From the NCBI GenBank assembly GCA_964511645.1, contig CAZEGV010000003.1, positions 1 to 64,000 of the forward strand: DNA of 64,000 bases. Reading direction: 5' to 3'. Position numbers and translations under genes: made by a program. The notes beneath the pieces are model-generated. The model was given only the letters and a program-made list of their open reading frames with translations, did not search any database and was not told the DNA's origin. Of this stretch, positions 46,043-54,267 are shown piece by piece. This DNA comes from CAZEGV01 sp964511645. GTDB lineage: Bacteria; Bacteroidota; Bacteroidia; Cytophagales; JAAEPT01. The first letter of the stretch is position 1; each line of letters opens with the position of its first letter.

Positions 46043-47050
46043 TTATCCGTTTATTTTCATTCGAGGGTTAGGACTGATGTCATAACTTACGGTATAACCT
46101 GCTTTATATTTGTGATATCCCGCTATTGCAATCATAGCGGCGTTGTCGGTACAGTACTCAAAGTCGGGGATATATACTTCCCAGTTTCTTTTTTTTGCTT
46201 CCTCTTGAATGGTTTTTCTTAATTCAGAATTGGCAGAAACCCCCCCAGCTATTGCTACTTGAGTTAAGTCGTACTCTTGCATTGCTTTTCGTACTTTTAC
46301 CATTAATGTTTCTATTAAGGTATATTGTACACTTGCACAGATGTCGTTAAGGTTGTTTTTTATGAAATTTTCATCTTCTTTGATCTCTGCCCGAAGGAAA
46401 TATAAAAAGGCGGTTTTGATTCCGCTAAAAGAGAATTTAAAATCTTCCATTTTGGATATTTTAAATTTAAACTTAAGAGGATTACCTTGTTGGGCATACT
46501 TATCAATCATAGGACCCCCAGGATAGGGTAGTCCCATTATTTTAGCAGTCTTGTCAAAAGCCTCTCCTACGGCATCATCTATCGTTTCTCCAATAACGTC
46601 CATGTCAAGATAGTCTTTGACAATGACTAATTGAGTATGACCTCCGCTTACAGTTAAGCACAAAAAAGGAAAGTTAGGTTTAGGGTTTTCTATAAAATGA
46701 GCTAAAATATGAGCCTCCATGTGATTGACTTCAACCAAAGGAATATCTAAGCCCATGGCAAAGGACTTGGCAAAAGAAGTGCCCACGAGCAAAGCTCCCA
46801 ATAAGCCTGGTCCACGAGTGAAGGCAATTGCATCAAGTGTTTTTTTATCTATATTCGCTTCCTTTAATGCCTGACTAATCACAGGGACAATGTTTTGCTG
46901 ATGAGCTCTAGAAGCAAGTTCGGGAACTACTCCTCCGTATTTGGCGTGTACTTCTTGTGTAGCAATAATGTTAGACATTATATTACCATTATGTAGTATT
47001 GCCGCACTGGTTTCGTCACAAGAAGATTCTATTGCTAGTATTGTACTCAT
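46043..47050 (-). CDS. tsaD: tRNA N6-threonylcarbamoyladenosine synthesis protein TsaD
   Basis: Catalytic subunit of the t6A37 tRNA-modification complex, 335 residues, ASKHA fold. Motifs: MSTILAIESSCDETSAAI at the start, iron-binding HMEAHILAHF, LTVSGGHTQLV, and the C-terminal DNAAMIAIAGY. The ATG at 47050 is chosen because family alignment begins there; the frame extends 27 codons upstream into the xerD promoter region. It is divergent from xerD and starts tsaD-smpB-NlpC. Confidence 0.96.
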   Translation of the reverse strand: MSTILAIESSCDETSAAILHNGNIMSNIIATQEVHAKYGGVVPELASRAHQQNIVPVISQALKEANIDKKTLDAIAFTRGPGLLGALLVGTSFAKSFAMGLDIPLVEVNHMEAHILAHFIENPKPNFPFLCLTVSGGHTQLVIVKDYLDMDVIGETIDDAVGEAFDKTAKIMGLPYPGGPMIDKYAQQGNPLKFKFKISKMEDFKFSFSGIKTAFLYFLRAEIKEDENFIKNNLNDICASVQYTLIETLMVKVRKAMQEYDLTQVAIAGGVSANSELRKTIQEEAKKRNWEVYIPDFEYCTDNAAMIAIAGYHKYKAGYTVSYDISPNPRMKING

Positions 47051-47146
47051 ATCTTTAGCAAGAAAAGAATAAAACAGAAAATTCAAAAACAATTCGAGTT
47101 TAATAAGGTTTTTTATTCCCGTTAAAATCACTACTATTACTTTTGT

Positions 47147-48052
47147 ATGGATTGGGCTAACGACATAAAGTATTTTAAAAATTATCTAAAACTAGAAAGA
47201 GGATTGTCAGCTAACTCTATAGATGCTTATATCCGTGATATTCAGAAGCTAGAGCAGTATTTAGAGTTAAACGGCATTGATAAAAATCCCAAAGAGGTTA
47301 TCTCTGATGATATACAAGGATTGCTCGGTTTGATTTATGAGATGGGAATGTCTCCATACAGTCAAGCAAGAATACTCTCAGGAATCAAAACTTTTTTTAA
47401 TTACCTCGTCCTCGAAGATATAATTGAGCTTAGTCCCGCTGTACTTATCCAGTCACCCAAGTTGGGACGTAAACTACCCGATACACTTAGTTATATAGAA
47501 ATAGAAGAGATACTAGATGAATTCGATATGTCATCTCCAGAAGGGTTTAGGAACAGGGCAATGGTGGAATTGCTTTATAGTTCTGGCTTGCGAGTAAGCG
47601 AATTGGTGAACCTAAGCATAGGAGATGTATTGTTTGATATTTCTTTTTTGAGAATAATGGGGAAAGGTGGTAAAGAACGCCTTGTGCCAGTAGGGAAAGA
47701 CGCTCTTAAATATCTCAAAATGTATTTGAATGAAATAAGAGTGCATGTGCCAACTCAAATAGGTGAAGAAAATATTGTGTTTTTGAATAGGAGAGGAAAA
47801 CGCCTTACTAGAGTAATGATTTTTACAATAGTTAAGAATATAGCTAAAACAGTAGGGATTAGTAAAAAAGTCAGTCCTCATACCTTTAGGCATTCATTTG
47901 CTACCCATATGGTAGAAGGTGGAGCTGACCTTAGAGTCGTACAAGAGATTTTGGGGCACGAGTCAATTGTGACTACCGAAATCTATACCCACATAGATAG
48001 AGACTATCTCAGACAAGTGATGCAGGACTTTCACCCTAGGAGTAAGGTCTGA
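47147..48052 (+). CDS. xerD: Site-specific tyrosine recombinase XerD
   Basis: Cytoplasmic recombinase resolving chromosome dimers at dif. The 301 residues have the N-terminal core-binding domain (KNYLKLERGLSANSIDAYIRD) and catalytic residues Arg in SGLRVSELV, Lys in GKGGKERLV, His/Arg in HTFRHSFATHM, His in LGHESIVTT and Tyr in EIYTHI. Length and motifs match XerD/XerC; XerD is preferred by overall resemblance. No dif-like site was looked for successfully. Confidence 0.92.
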   Translation: MDWANDIKYFKNYLKLERGLSANSIDAYIRDIQKLEQYLELNGIDKNPKEVISDDIQGLLGLIYEMGMSPYSQARILSGIKTFFNYLVLEDIIELSPAVLIQSPKLGRKLPDTLSYIEIEEILDEFDMSSPEGFRNRAMVELLYSSGLRVSELVNLSIGDVLFDISFLRIMGKGGKERLVPVGKDALKYLKMYLNEIRVHVPTQIGEENIVFLNRRGKRLTRVMIFTIVKNIAKTVGISKKVSPHTFRHSFATHMVEGGADLRVVQEILGHESIVTTEIYTHIDRDYLRQVMQDFHPRSKV

Positions 48053-48094
48053 TTTTTTTCTTATCTTGCGACTCTGAATTAATTTATTTATAAG

Positions 48095-49201
48095 ATGAAA
48101 AAAACATTGTTAGTTTTAGCCTGTTTTACAATATTTTTTAATATTAAAGCACAGAAGCACAAGTCTTATTATGAGAATGGGCAATTAAAAGAAAAAGGTA
48201 AACTTGTAGACTCAGTTCAAGACGGAAAATGGAAATCTTATCATGATAACGGGCAACTGTCATCTTTAGGTAGGTATGATTCGGGGTTAAAAGCTGAACA
48301 ATGGATAATTTATTGGGACAATGGACAAGTGTCAGGCATCGGTAGATATTATGCAGGAGGAAAAGAAGGAGAATGGAAGGAATATCATAAAAACGGTAAA
48401 TTAAGTACACTTGGAGGGTATGAAGATGGCTTGAGAGAAGGGTATTGGGAGTATTACCATGAAAATGGTGAAGCATGGACATATTGTTTGTTTACTTTGG
48501 GTCAACTAGATGGAGAAGTTGAGTCTTACGATACTACTGGAGCTCTAGAGTGGAAAAGAAACTATCGAGATGGTAAGGGAGAAGGAGAATGGACTAGTTA
48601 TTACAAGACTGGGATTTTGGCATCTATTGGGTTTTATGAAGAAGGAAAAAAACAAGGTAGATGGGATGAGTATTATGAAGGTGGGGAGTTGAGTAATGGA
48701 GATGGGCACCATTACGGCAATGGCGAGTATTATGGTGCTAGAGAAGATTTGATAACGAAGCAATTAAAATCAACCAAAAGATATTTAGCAGGTAAAAAGA
48801 CTGGAGAGTGGCGAGAGTATTATATGAATGGAGAATTAAAACAACAATACGCTTATATAAACGGAAAACGAAATGGGAAATGGGAGATGTATCGTAAAAA
48901 TGGTCAGATAGCCGAAATACAACACTATGACAAAGGAATAAAAGTTGGTGAATGGGATTATTATAACGAAAAAGGACTTTTAGAGATAGAAACAATATTC
49001 TTGTTAGGGAAAATACATCGAGAAAACAGAAACGCTTATGAAGACGAGAGACTTAAACATATAAGTATCCTAAACGGAAGTGGCGAATTAATAGAGGAAT
49101 TTATTGCGTCTGATAAATTTTTCATAGAGACACCTAGAGGTGTTTGGAAGTATTACGAACAGGGGGAACTTGTCAAAGAACTTCAAGTTAAAGAATATTA
49201 A
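48095..49201 (+). CDS. Exported MORN-like repeat protein (YwqK-type)
   Basis: A 368-residue protein with a signal peptide (MKKTLLVLACFTIFFNIKAQ) and about eleven variants of a 23-residue repeat with core YHDNGQL-x-x-x-G-x-Y-x-x-G-x-x-x-G-x-W-x-x-Y, the MORN_2/YwqK-antitoxin type seen in many Bacteroidota. It would form an elongated beta-rich surface protein. In other bacteria similar proteins are named YwqK antitoxins, but no toxin gene is adjacent. Function unknown. Confidence 0.85.
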   Translation: MKKTLLVLACFTIFFNIKAQKHKSYYENGQLKEKGKLVDSVQDGKWKSYHDNGQLSSLGRYDSGLKAEQWIIYWDNGQVSGIGRYYAGGKEGEWKEYHKNGKLSTLGGYEDGLREGYWEYYHENGEAWTYCLFTLGQLDGEVESYDTTGALEWKRNYRDGKGEGEWTSYYKTGILASIGFYEEGKKQGRWDEYYEGGELSNGDGHHYGNGEYYGAREDLITKQLKSTKRYLAGKKTGEWREYYMNGELKQQYAYINGKRNGKWEMYRKNGQIAEIQHYDKGIKVGEWDYYNEKGLLEIETIFLLGKIHRENRNAYEDERLKHISILNGSGELIEEFIASDKFFIETPRGVWKYYEQGELVKELQVKEY

Positions 49202-49203
49202 AT

Positions 49204-49315
49204 TAGGGCGTAACCTCATTTTGCTGAAAAAGCTCATGAGGTCGGGCTTTCGCTACTCAATCTTCCTGATGAAAAATCAGGAAGGATTTCAAACAAACCG
49301 CTCAATCCCTTACGC
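49204..49315 (+). repeat. Structured intergenic repeat, copy E
   Basis: It starts TAGGGCGTAACCTC right after the MORN-like gene. Hairpin 1 pairs ACCTCAT with ATGAGGT (49213-49219 with 49236-49242) and GCT with AGC inside. The block TCGGGCTTTCGCTACTC follows, then hairpin 2, a perfect 9-bp stem CTTCCTGAT/ATCAGGAAG (49262-49270 with 49276-49284), then CCGCTCAATCCCTTACGCA. Confidence 0.8.
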
Positions 49316-49357
49316 ATGAAGTAGTTTTATGCCATAGATACATTATAAGTTTTGTTA

Positions 49358-49376
49358 AATGATAACAAATGTCATT
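49358..49376 (+). promoter_or_regulatory. Candidate operator AATGA-N9-TCATT before the hemerythrin gene
   Basis: AATGATAACAAATGTCATT carries the same AATGA-N9-TCATT arms as the site at 51536-51554, and lies at almost the same distance from its gene (51 and 53 bases to the start codon). The shared arms, spacing and position suggest one regulator. Confidence 0.5.
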
Positions 49377-49427
49377 TTTTATTAAACATTCAATTACTTT
49401 ATTGCTCTGAGGTAAATAAAAGTAATT

Positions 49428-50126
49428 ATGTTTAGTCAAGGTCAATCACTTCGAGAGCTTTATAATCTTGATTCTTCTGTTGAAGAACTAGTAAAACGGT
49501 ACGGCTTAGAAAAAGAAGGAGATAAATTAATAGAACAACTGTGTAAAGAAAAATTAATAGATGTTCCTTTTTTTATGGAGTTGATTAAAATATTTCACAA
49601 TACAGATTATTTCCCCCAAAAGCAGTTATTATCTTTTGATATTACAATTGTTTTAGACTATTTACAGCGTACTCACCGTTATTACATTGGTCGTAGATTA
49701 CCAGAAATTGAGCAAATGGTACAAAATATTGTGTCAAATGATGAGAATGAATTTGCTTCTTTTTTACTACCATTTTTCAGGACGTTAAAAACAAACTTAA
49801 CAGAGCATATAAAAGAAGAGGAAAAGCAACTATTCCCATATATCATTGCTTTAAATCAAAGGTTAGATAGTTTAACAACAAAATTCAAAAACACTTTTAT
49901 TGCTTCTTTTGCAGATAGTCATAATCACTTAATAGAGGATCAACTAGTACTTGCTAGAAGTGTGCTTATCGAAAATGAGAAAAAGACATTAGATACAATG
50001 CCTTTACGAGTGCTAATTTATCAATTAGACTTACTCGAAAAAGACTTGCGTTTACACGCTAAAATAGAAGATCATGTATTGATGCCTAAAGCAAGATTAC
50101 TTGAGAAGGAATTAAATATTAGTTAG
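49428..50126 (+). CDS. Hemerythrin domain protein
   Basis: A 232-residue cytoplasmic protein with a four-helix hemerythrin-like domain from about residue 75: histidine and acidic ligand candidates in THRYYIGRRLPEIEQM, EHIKEEEKQLFPYI, DSHNHLIEDQLVL and HAKIEDHVLMPKA. An N-terminal helical part lacks the CC motif of RIC/YtfE-type iron-sulfur repair proteins. Such proteins bind a di-iron site and sense or store O2 or NO; the exact role is unknown. Its neighbours (hemN, cbb3 oxidase) point to low-oxygen growth. It is convergent with hemN, 3 bp apart. Confidence 0.83.
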   Translation: MFSQGQSLRELYNLDSSVEELVKRYGLEKEGDKLIEQLCKEKLIDVPFFMELIKIFHNTDYFPQKQLLSFDITIVLDYLQRTHRYYIGRRLPEIEQMVQNIVSNDENEFASFLLPFFRTLKTNLTEHIKEEEKQLFPYIIALNQRLDSLTTKFKNTFIASFADSHNHLIEDQLVLARSVLIENEKKTLDTMPLRVLIYQLDLLEKDLRLHAKIEDHVLMPKARLLEKELNIS

Positions 50127-50129
50127 GTA

Positions 50130-51482
50130 TTAAATTGTTTTGCTAAATTGTTTTTCTTTAATATTGTCACTGTTGTTGAGGTATTGGTCAAAACTCATGC
50201 ATATATTACGTACAAAATTTTCTCCAGATTCGGTTACACTTAGTCTGTTATCCGAAAATACAAGTAGGTTATCTTTTTCCATTTCGGCGAGATCTTGTTT
50301 TGCTTGTTTGTATAGGTTTTGCTCAAACTCAGAATCATTGAAGGTAGTTTTATATTGACACATTAATGCTTTAATATGTCTCTGTACTATTTTATCAGTA
50401 TCAGTAAGTTTTGTACCATTAGTAAAGGTGAAATTTCCTTGAGCTATTTTTTTTTGATAAGTGTAAGCATTTTTTTCGTTCTGAACATATAAGTCTCTCG
50501 TTTCACTAATGCTAGAAGCACCCAGCCCAATTAGCCATTTAGAGTCAGTAGTGGTGTAACCCATAAAGTTTCTGTGCAAATTACCAGATTGATGAGCCTT
50601 AGCTAGAGAGTCATCAGGCAAGGCAAAATGATCCATTCCAATACTTTCGTACCCAATTTGTTCTAAATGTTTTTTTCCTGCGTTAAACAAGTCCCATTTG
50701 CCACTTCCAGTAGGAAGGTCATTTTCTGTAAAAAGGCGTTGAGCATTTTTTTTCCATGGCACATGAGCATAACTGTAAAAGGCAATTCGGCTAGGTTGTA
50801 GCTTTTCTACTAATTTTATCGTGTCTATAATTGAGCTAGTAGTCTGAAACGGCAATCCGTAGATAAGGTCAAAGTTAGTTTCTTTAAAACCTAAATCACT
50901 GATCCAATTCATCACTTCGACTACAGTTTTATTGGGTTGTAAGCGATTAATCGCTTCTTGTACTTTTTTGTTACTGTCTTGTATTCCTAGGCTAATTCGG
51001 TTTACACCCTTATTACGAAGAGCTTTGAGTTGCTCATAAGAAACCTTCATTGGGTTTACTTCTACACTGATAGTAGCACTATTCAGTATGTCTGCATTTT
51101 TTCCTAAAAACTCAAAAAGTTGTGTTAAATGTTCAGGACTAAAAAAAGTAGGAGTTCCTCCACCAAGATAAATTTCTTGGATTTTAGGACGGTCAGGAAA
51201 AATGCTTAGGTACATTTCCCATTCTTGTGCTAAAGCATCCAGATAAGGTTTTTCTACATTGTGATTTTTTGTAATGACTTTATTACAAGCACAAAATGTA
51301 CAATATTCTTCACAGAAAGGCAGGTGAAGATAAAGGCTTATGCCTTTTTTGTTGGCACTTAAAAAATTACTTTCTAAATTTGATTTCCATTCGTCAATTG
51401 ATGGTTTTCCATTCCAGTAAGGAACTGTTGGGTAGCTTGTATATCTAGGGCCAGGTACATCGTATTTCTCTAGTAAACTCAT
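50130..51482 (-). CDS. hemN: Oxygen-independent coproporphyrinogen III oxidase
   Basis: Radical-SAM enzyme of anaerobic haem synthesis, 450 residues. N-terminal YDVPGPRYTSYPTVPYW and the [4Fe-4S] motif CEEYCTFCACNK (CxxxCxxCxC) are both HemN-specific, and GGGTPTFFSPEHL follows. Length equals true HemN (about 457) rather than the shorter HemW. It lies next to the cbb3 oxidase genes, divergently transcribed, which fits a shared low-oxygen control by sites in 51483-51607. Confidence 0.95.
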   Translation of the reverse strand: MSLLEKYDVPGPRYTSYPTVPYWNGKPSIDEWKSNLESNFLSANKKGISLYLHLPFCEEYCTFCACNKVITKNHNVEKPYLDALAQEWEMYLSIFPDRPKIQEIYLGGGTPTFFSPEHLTQLFEFLGKNADILNSATISVEVNPMKVSYEQLKALRNKGVNRISLGIQDSNKKVQEAINRLQPNKTVVEVMNWISDLGFKETNFDLIYGLPFQTTSSIIDTIKLVEKLQPSRIAFYSYAHVPWKKNAQRLFTENDLPTGSGKWDLFNAGKKHLEQIGYESIGMDHFALPDDSLAKAHQSGNLHRNFMGYTTTDSKWLIGLGASSISETRDLYVQNEKNAYTYQKKIAQGNFTFTNGTKLTDTDKIVQRHIKALMCQYKTTFNDSEFEQNLYKQAKQDLAEMEKDNLLVFSDNRLSVTESGENFVRNICMSFDQYLNNSDNIKEKQFSKTI

Positions 51483-51521
51483 ATTACCAAACTTGCTTAA
51501 ACTTGCGGGAATTAAAAAAAG

Positions 51522-51561
51522 TATAAGTCAATATTAATGATGACTTATATCATTAAATGAT
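51522..51561. promoter_or_regulatory. Nested palindromes in the hemN-ccoI divergent promoter
   Basis: Three overlapping inverted repeats: TATAAGTCA/TGACTTATA (51522-51530 with 51541-51549), AATGA-N9-TCATT (51536-51554) and ATCATTAAATGAT (51549-51561). The middle one recurs before the hemerythrin gene. These do not fit the FNR or CRP spacing (N6 between TGA and TCA), so the regulator is not identified. Confidence 0.5.
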
Positions 51562-51607
51562 AAATTTTAAAATATCATAATTGTAAAAAATAAGAGAAGA
51601 ATAACTT

Positions 51608-53983
51608 ATGCCGAGTAAATGCTTTCATTGTGGGGATAATTGTGATGTTGAAGAAATTAAATTTGACGAAAAACTTTTTTGTTGTAACGGTTGTAAGGTT
51701 GTGTATGATATTCTAAAATCAAATGATCTTTGTACTTATTATGATTTGGATGCTCAGCCTGGGTTTAAGTATAAGGTAAATGAAGATGTAAGTAAATTTG
51801 ACTACTTAGATAATTCAGAGGTTGTTACTGCTTTATGTGACTTTGAAAGTGAAAACCGTGTGCATATTACTTTTTATGCTCCTCAAATGCATTGCCATTC
51901 TTGTGTCTGGTTATTAGAGAAATTACCTGTTTTGGAACCATCTATTATAAGGTCTTCCGTTCATTTTATAAAAAAAACAATCCATATAGAATATAACCCT
52001 CAAGAAGTTAAATTGAGCAAAATCGTGACTTTATTAACTCAGTTAGGCTATGAACCAGTGATTCGCTTAGAAAAAAACCTCAGCCAATCACAACCTTGGA
52101 TAGATAAGAAAACAATTGTACAATTAGGAATATCAGGCTTTTGTTTTGGTAATATTATGTTTTTTAGTTTTCCTGAGTATGTGTCAGGATTTACCCCTAT
52201 ACCAGAGAAGTTTAGTTATTTTTTTGGTATTGTTAGTTTGTTTCTAGCAACAGTATTATTGTTTGTAGGTGCAAAATATTATTTACGATCTAGCTTTGAT
52301 GCTATCAAACATCACAAAATGAATATTAATATCCCTATCTCTTTAGGGATTATTGCTTTATACGGAGTAAGTGCTGTAGAGATTGTCGCTAAGTTAGGGA
52401 CTGGTTATTTAGACTCTCTTGCAGGATTTATCTTTTTTCTTTTGTTAGGAAGAGTTTTTCAACAAAAAACGTTTGATCACCTTTCATTTGAGCGAGACTA
52501 TAAGTCGTATTTCCCAATGGCTGTCACAAAGGTAAAAGGGGATAAGAATATTTCAACTCCCATAACCCAATTAAAAGTAAAAGATCGCATCCAATTAAAA
52601 AATGAAGAAATTATCCCTGCTGATGGGGTTTTGTTAAGTGAAAAAGTAGCGATAGATTATAGCTTTGTAACAGGAGAAAGTGATGCTGTAAAGAGGAAAG
52701 TAGGAGAGTTGCTTTATGCAGGAGGTAGAGTGAAAGGAGCTGGAGCACTTGTCGAAATCACAAAAACTCCCGATAAAAGTTATTTAACTAAATTATGGAA
52801 TCGGCAGTCTCAAACAGATTCAGTAGCCTCTTTAAGTATATTAAGTGATCGTGTAGCTAGTTATTTTACTTGGATAGTCTTATTAGTTGCTTTTTTGACG
52901 GGAGGGTACTGGCTTTTTATTGATTTAGGAGTAGCGTTAAGAGTATTTACTTCTGTATTGATTGTAGCTTGCCCCTGTGCTTTGGCATTAGCAATTCCTT
53001 TTGCCTATGGTAACATGGTACGCCATTTTGGTAGTATGCATTTTTTTCTGAAAGACATCGCTTATGTAGAAAAACTCACTGAAGTAAATCTTGTGGTTTT
53101 TGATAAAACGGGTACACTAACCACTGCCGAGGAAGGAGGAGTAGAATTTATTGGGGAACCTTTAAGTAAGAAACAGTCTACTTTAATTCAATCTCTTGTG
53201 AGTTTGAGTAATCACCCGATGAGTGTAAGGATTTCTGATTTTTTACCTCCTAATACTTTACAAGTAAATAGATTTAAAGAGTTAATAGGAAAAGGATTGA
53301 CAGGTTTTGTAGAGAAGGATTTCATAAAGGTTGGGTCAGCAGATTTTATAGATGCAGAGATAAAGAATAAAACAGCAGTATATGTCCAAATTAATGATTT
53401 GGTGTTGGGTTATTTTGACACGAAGTCTATTTTAAGGGAAGGGTTGAAAGAGTTGTTTGAAGAAGTCTCTCAAACTTCTGAAATCGCAATCGTATCGGGA
53501 GATAGCGAAAAAGATGAAGTATTATTAAAATCTATATCATCTATAAAAATACCTACATATTTTAATCAATCCCCTTTTGATAAGCAAACTCTTATAGAGT
53601 CATGGAGTACTAAAGGCACTCAAGTAATGATGCTTGGAGATGGGTTAAACGATGCGGGAGCTCTTCATGTCAGTGGAATAGGCGTTGCTATTACTGATAA
53701 TTTAGCTCATTTTACACCAGCTTCCGATGCTATTTTACATGGTTCTAAATTAGTATTTTTACCTGCTTTTATAAAAGCTTCCGCCAAAACAAAAAGTATA
53801 GTAAAACTTTGTTTTGGAATATCTTTTTCATACAATTTAGTAGGATTGTATTATGCCGCCCAAGGACTTCTTTCCCCAGTTTTTTCTGCCTTATTGATGC
53901 CTATATCATCTATTACGGTTGTCTTGGTAGCCATTCTTTTCACCAATCAAATAGCTAAAAACACAAAAAAAGAGATTGATTAA
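51608..53983 (+). CDS. ccoI: Copper-transporting P-type ATPase for cbb3 oxidase maturation
   Basis: A 791-residue P1B-type ATPase of the FixI/CcoI group, exporting copper for cbb3 oxidase assembly. Order: N-terminal Cys-rich zinc-finger-like part (CFHCGDNCDVEE, FCCNGCKVVYDIL), HMA domain with MHCHSCVWLLEKLP, eight membrane helices, CPC motif in VACPCALALAIPF (about 455), phosphorylation DKTGTL, the HP motif in NHPMSVR and GDGLNDAGAL. It starts the plus-strand cco operon. Confidence 0.93.
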   Translation: MPSKCFHCGDNCDVEEIKFDEKLFCCNGCKVVYDILKSNDLCTYYDLDAQPGFKYKVNEDVSKFDYLDNSEVVTALCDFESENRVHITFYAPQMHCHSCVWLLEKLPVLEPSIIRSSVHFIKKTIHIEYNPQEVKLSKIVTLLTQLGYEPVIRLEKNLSQSQPWIDKKTIVQLGISGFCFGNIMFFSFPEYVSGFTPIPEKFSYFFGIVSLFLATVLLFVGAKYYLRSSFDAIKHHKMNINIPISLGIIALYGVSAVEIVAKLGTGYLDSLAGFIFFLLLGRVFQQKTFDHLSFERDYKSYFPMAVTKVKGDKNISTPITQLKVKDRIQLKNEEIIPADGVLLSEKVAIDYSFVTGESDAVKRKVGELLYAGGRVKGAGALVEITKTPDKSYLTKLWNRQSQTDSVASLSILSDRVASYFTWIVLLVAFLTGGYWLFIDLGVALRVFTSVLIVACPCALALAIPFAYGNMVRHFGSMHFFLKDIAYVEKLTEVNLVVFDKTGTLTTAEEGGVEFIGEPLSKKQSTLIQSLVSLSNHPMSVRISDFLPPNTLQVNRFKELIGKGLTGFVEKDFIKVGSADFIDAEIKNKTAVYVQINDLVLGYFDTKSILREGLKELFEEVSQTSEIAIVSGDSEKDEVLLKSISSIKIPTYFNQSPFDKQTLIESWSTKGTQVMMLGDGLNDAGALHVSGIGVAITDNLAHFTPASDAILHGSKLVFLPAFIKASAKTKSIVKLCFGISFSYNLVGLYYAAQGLLSPVFSALLMPISSITVVLVAILFTNQIAKNTKKEID

Positions 53984-54099
53984 ATGATATGTTTATAGCG
54001 AATGTTTTTTTTAAACTGATTTTTATCATTAATTGTATTGAGTCATATTGTTTTTTTAAACAAGAGATACTTTTATATTTGCTTCAAATTACAAAGGTA

Positions 54100-54261
54100 A
54101 TGAACATCATATTTGTATTGATAGGAATGAGTATTGGGGTGGCTACGCTATTTTTGGTCGGATTTATTTGGGCAGTAAAAACAGGTCAATTTGATGATAC
54201 ACATACACCATCAATTAGAATGTTGTTTGATGACAAACCAATCAAAAATAAAAAAAAGTAA
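54100..54261 (+). CDS. ccoS: cbb3 oxidase maturation protein CcoS
   Basis: A 53-residue single-pass membrane protein (MNIIFVLIGMSIGVATLFLV, then FIWAVKTGQFDDTHTPSIRM) matching CcoS, needed for cofactor insertion in cbb3 oxidase. The ATG at 54100 fits family alignment; the frame runs 37 codons further upstream without CcoS similarity. Between ccoI and ccoNO. Confidence 0.9.
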   Translation: MNIIFVLIGMSIGVATLFLVGFIWAVKTGQFDDTHTPSIRMLFDDKPIKNKKK

Positions 54262-54267
54262 TAACAA

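Noticed and set aside
47138..47145. TACTTTTG as xerD promoter -7 box
   Set aside because: It matches TAnnTTTG but ends 1 base before the ATG, so the transcript would start inside the coding region.
48095..49201. Toxin-antitoxin system around the YwqK-like protein
   Set aside because: The protein has a signal peptide and there is no adjacent toxin gene.
51536..51554. FNR or CRP box in the hemN-ccoI promoter
   Set aside because: Arms are TGA-N9-TCA rather than TGA-N6-TCA; kept only as an unidentified palindrome.
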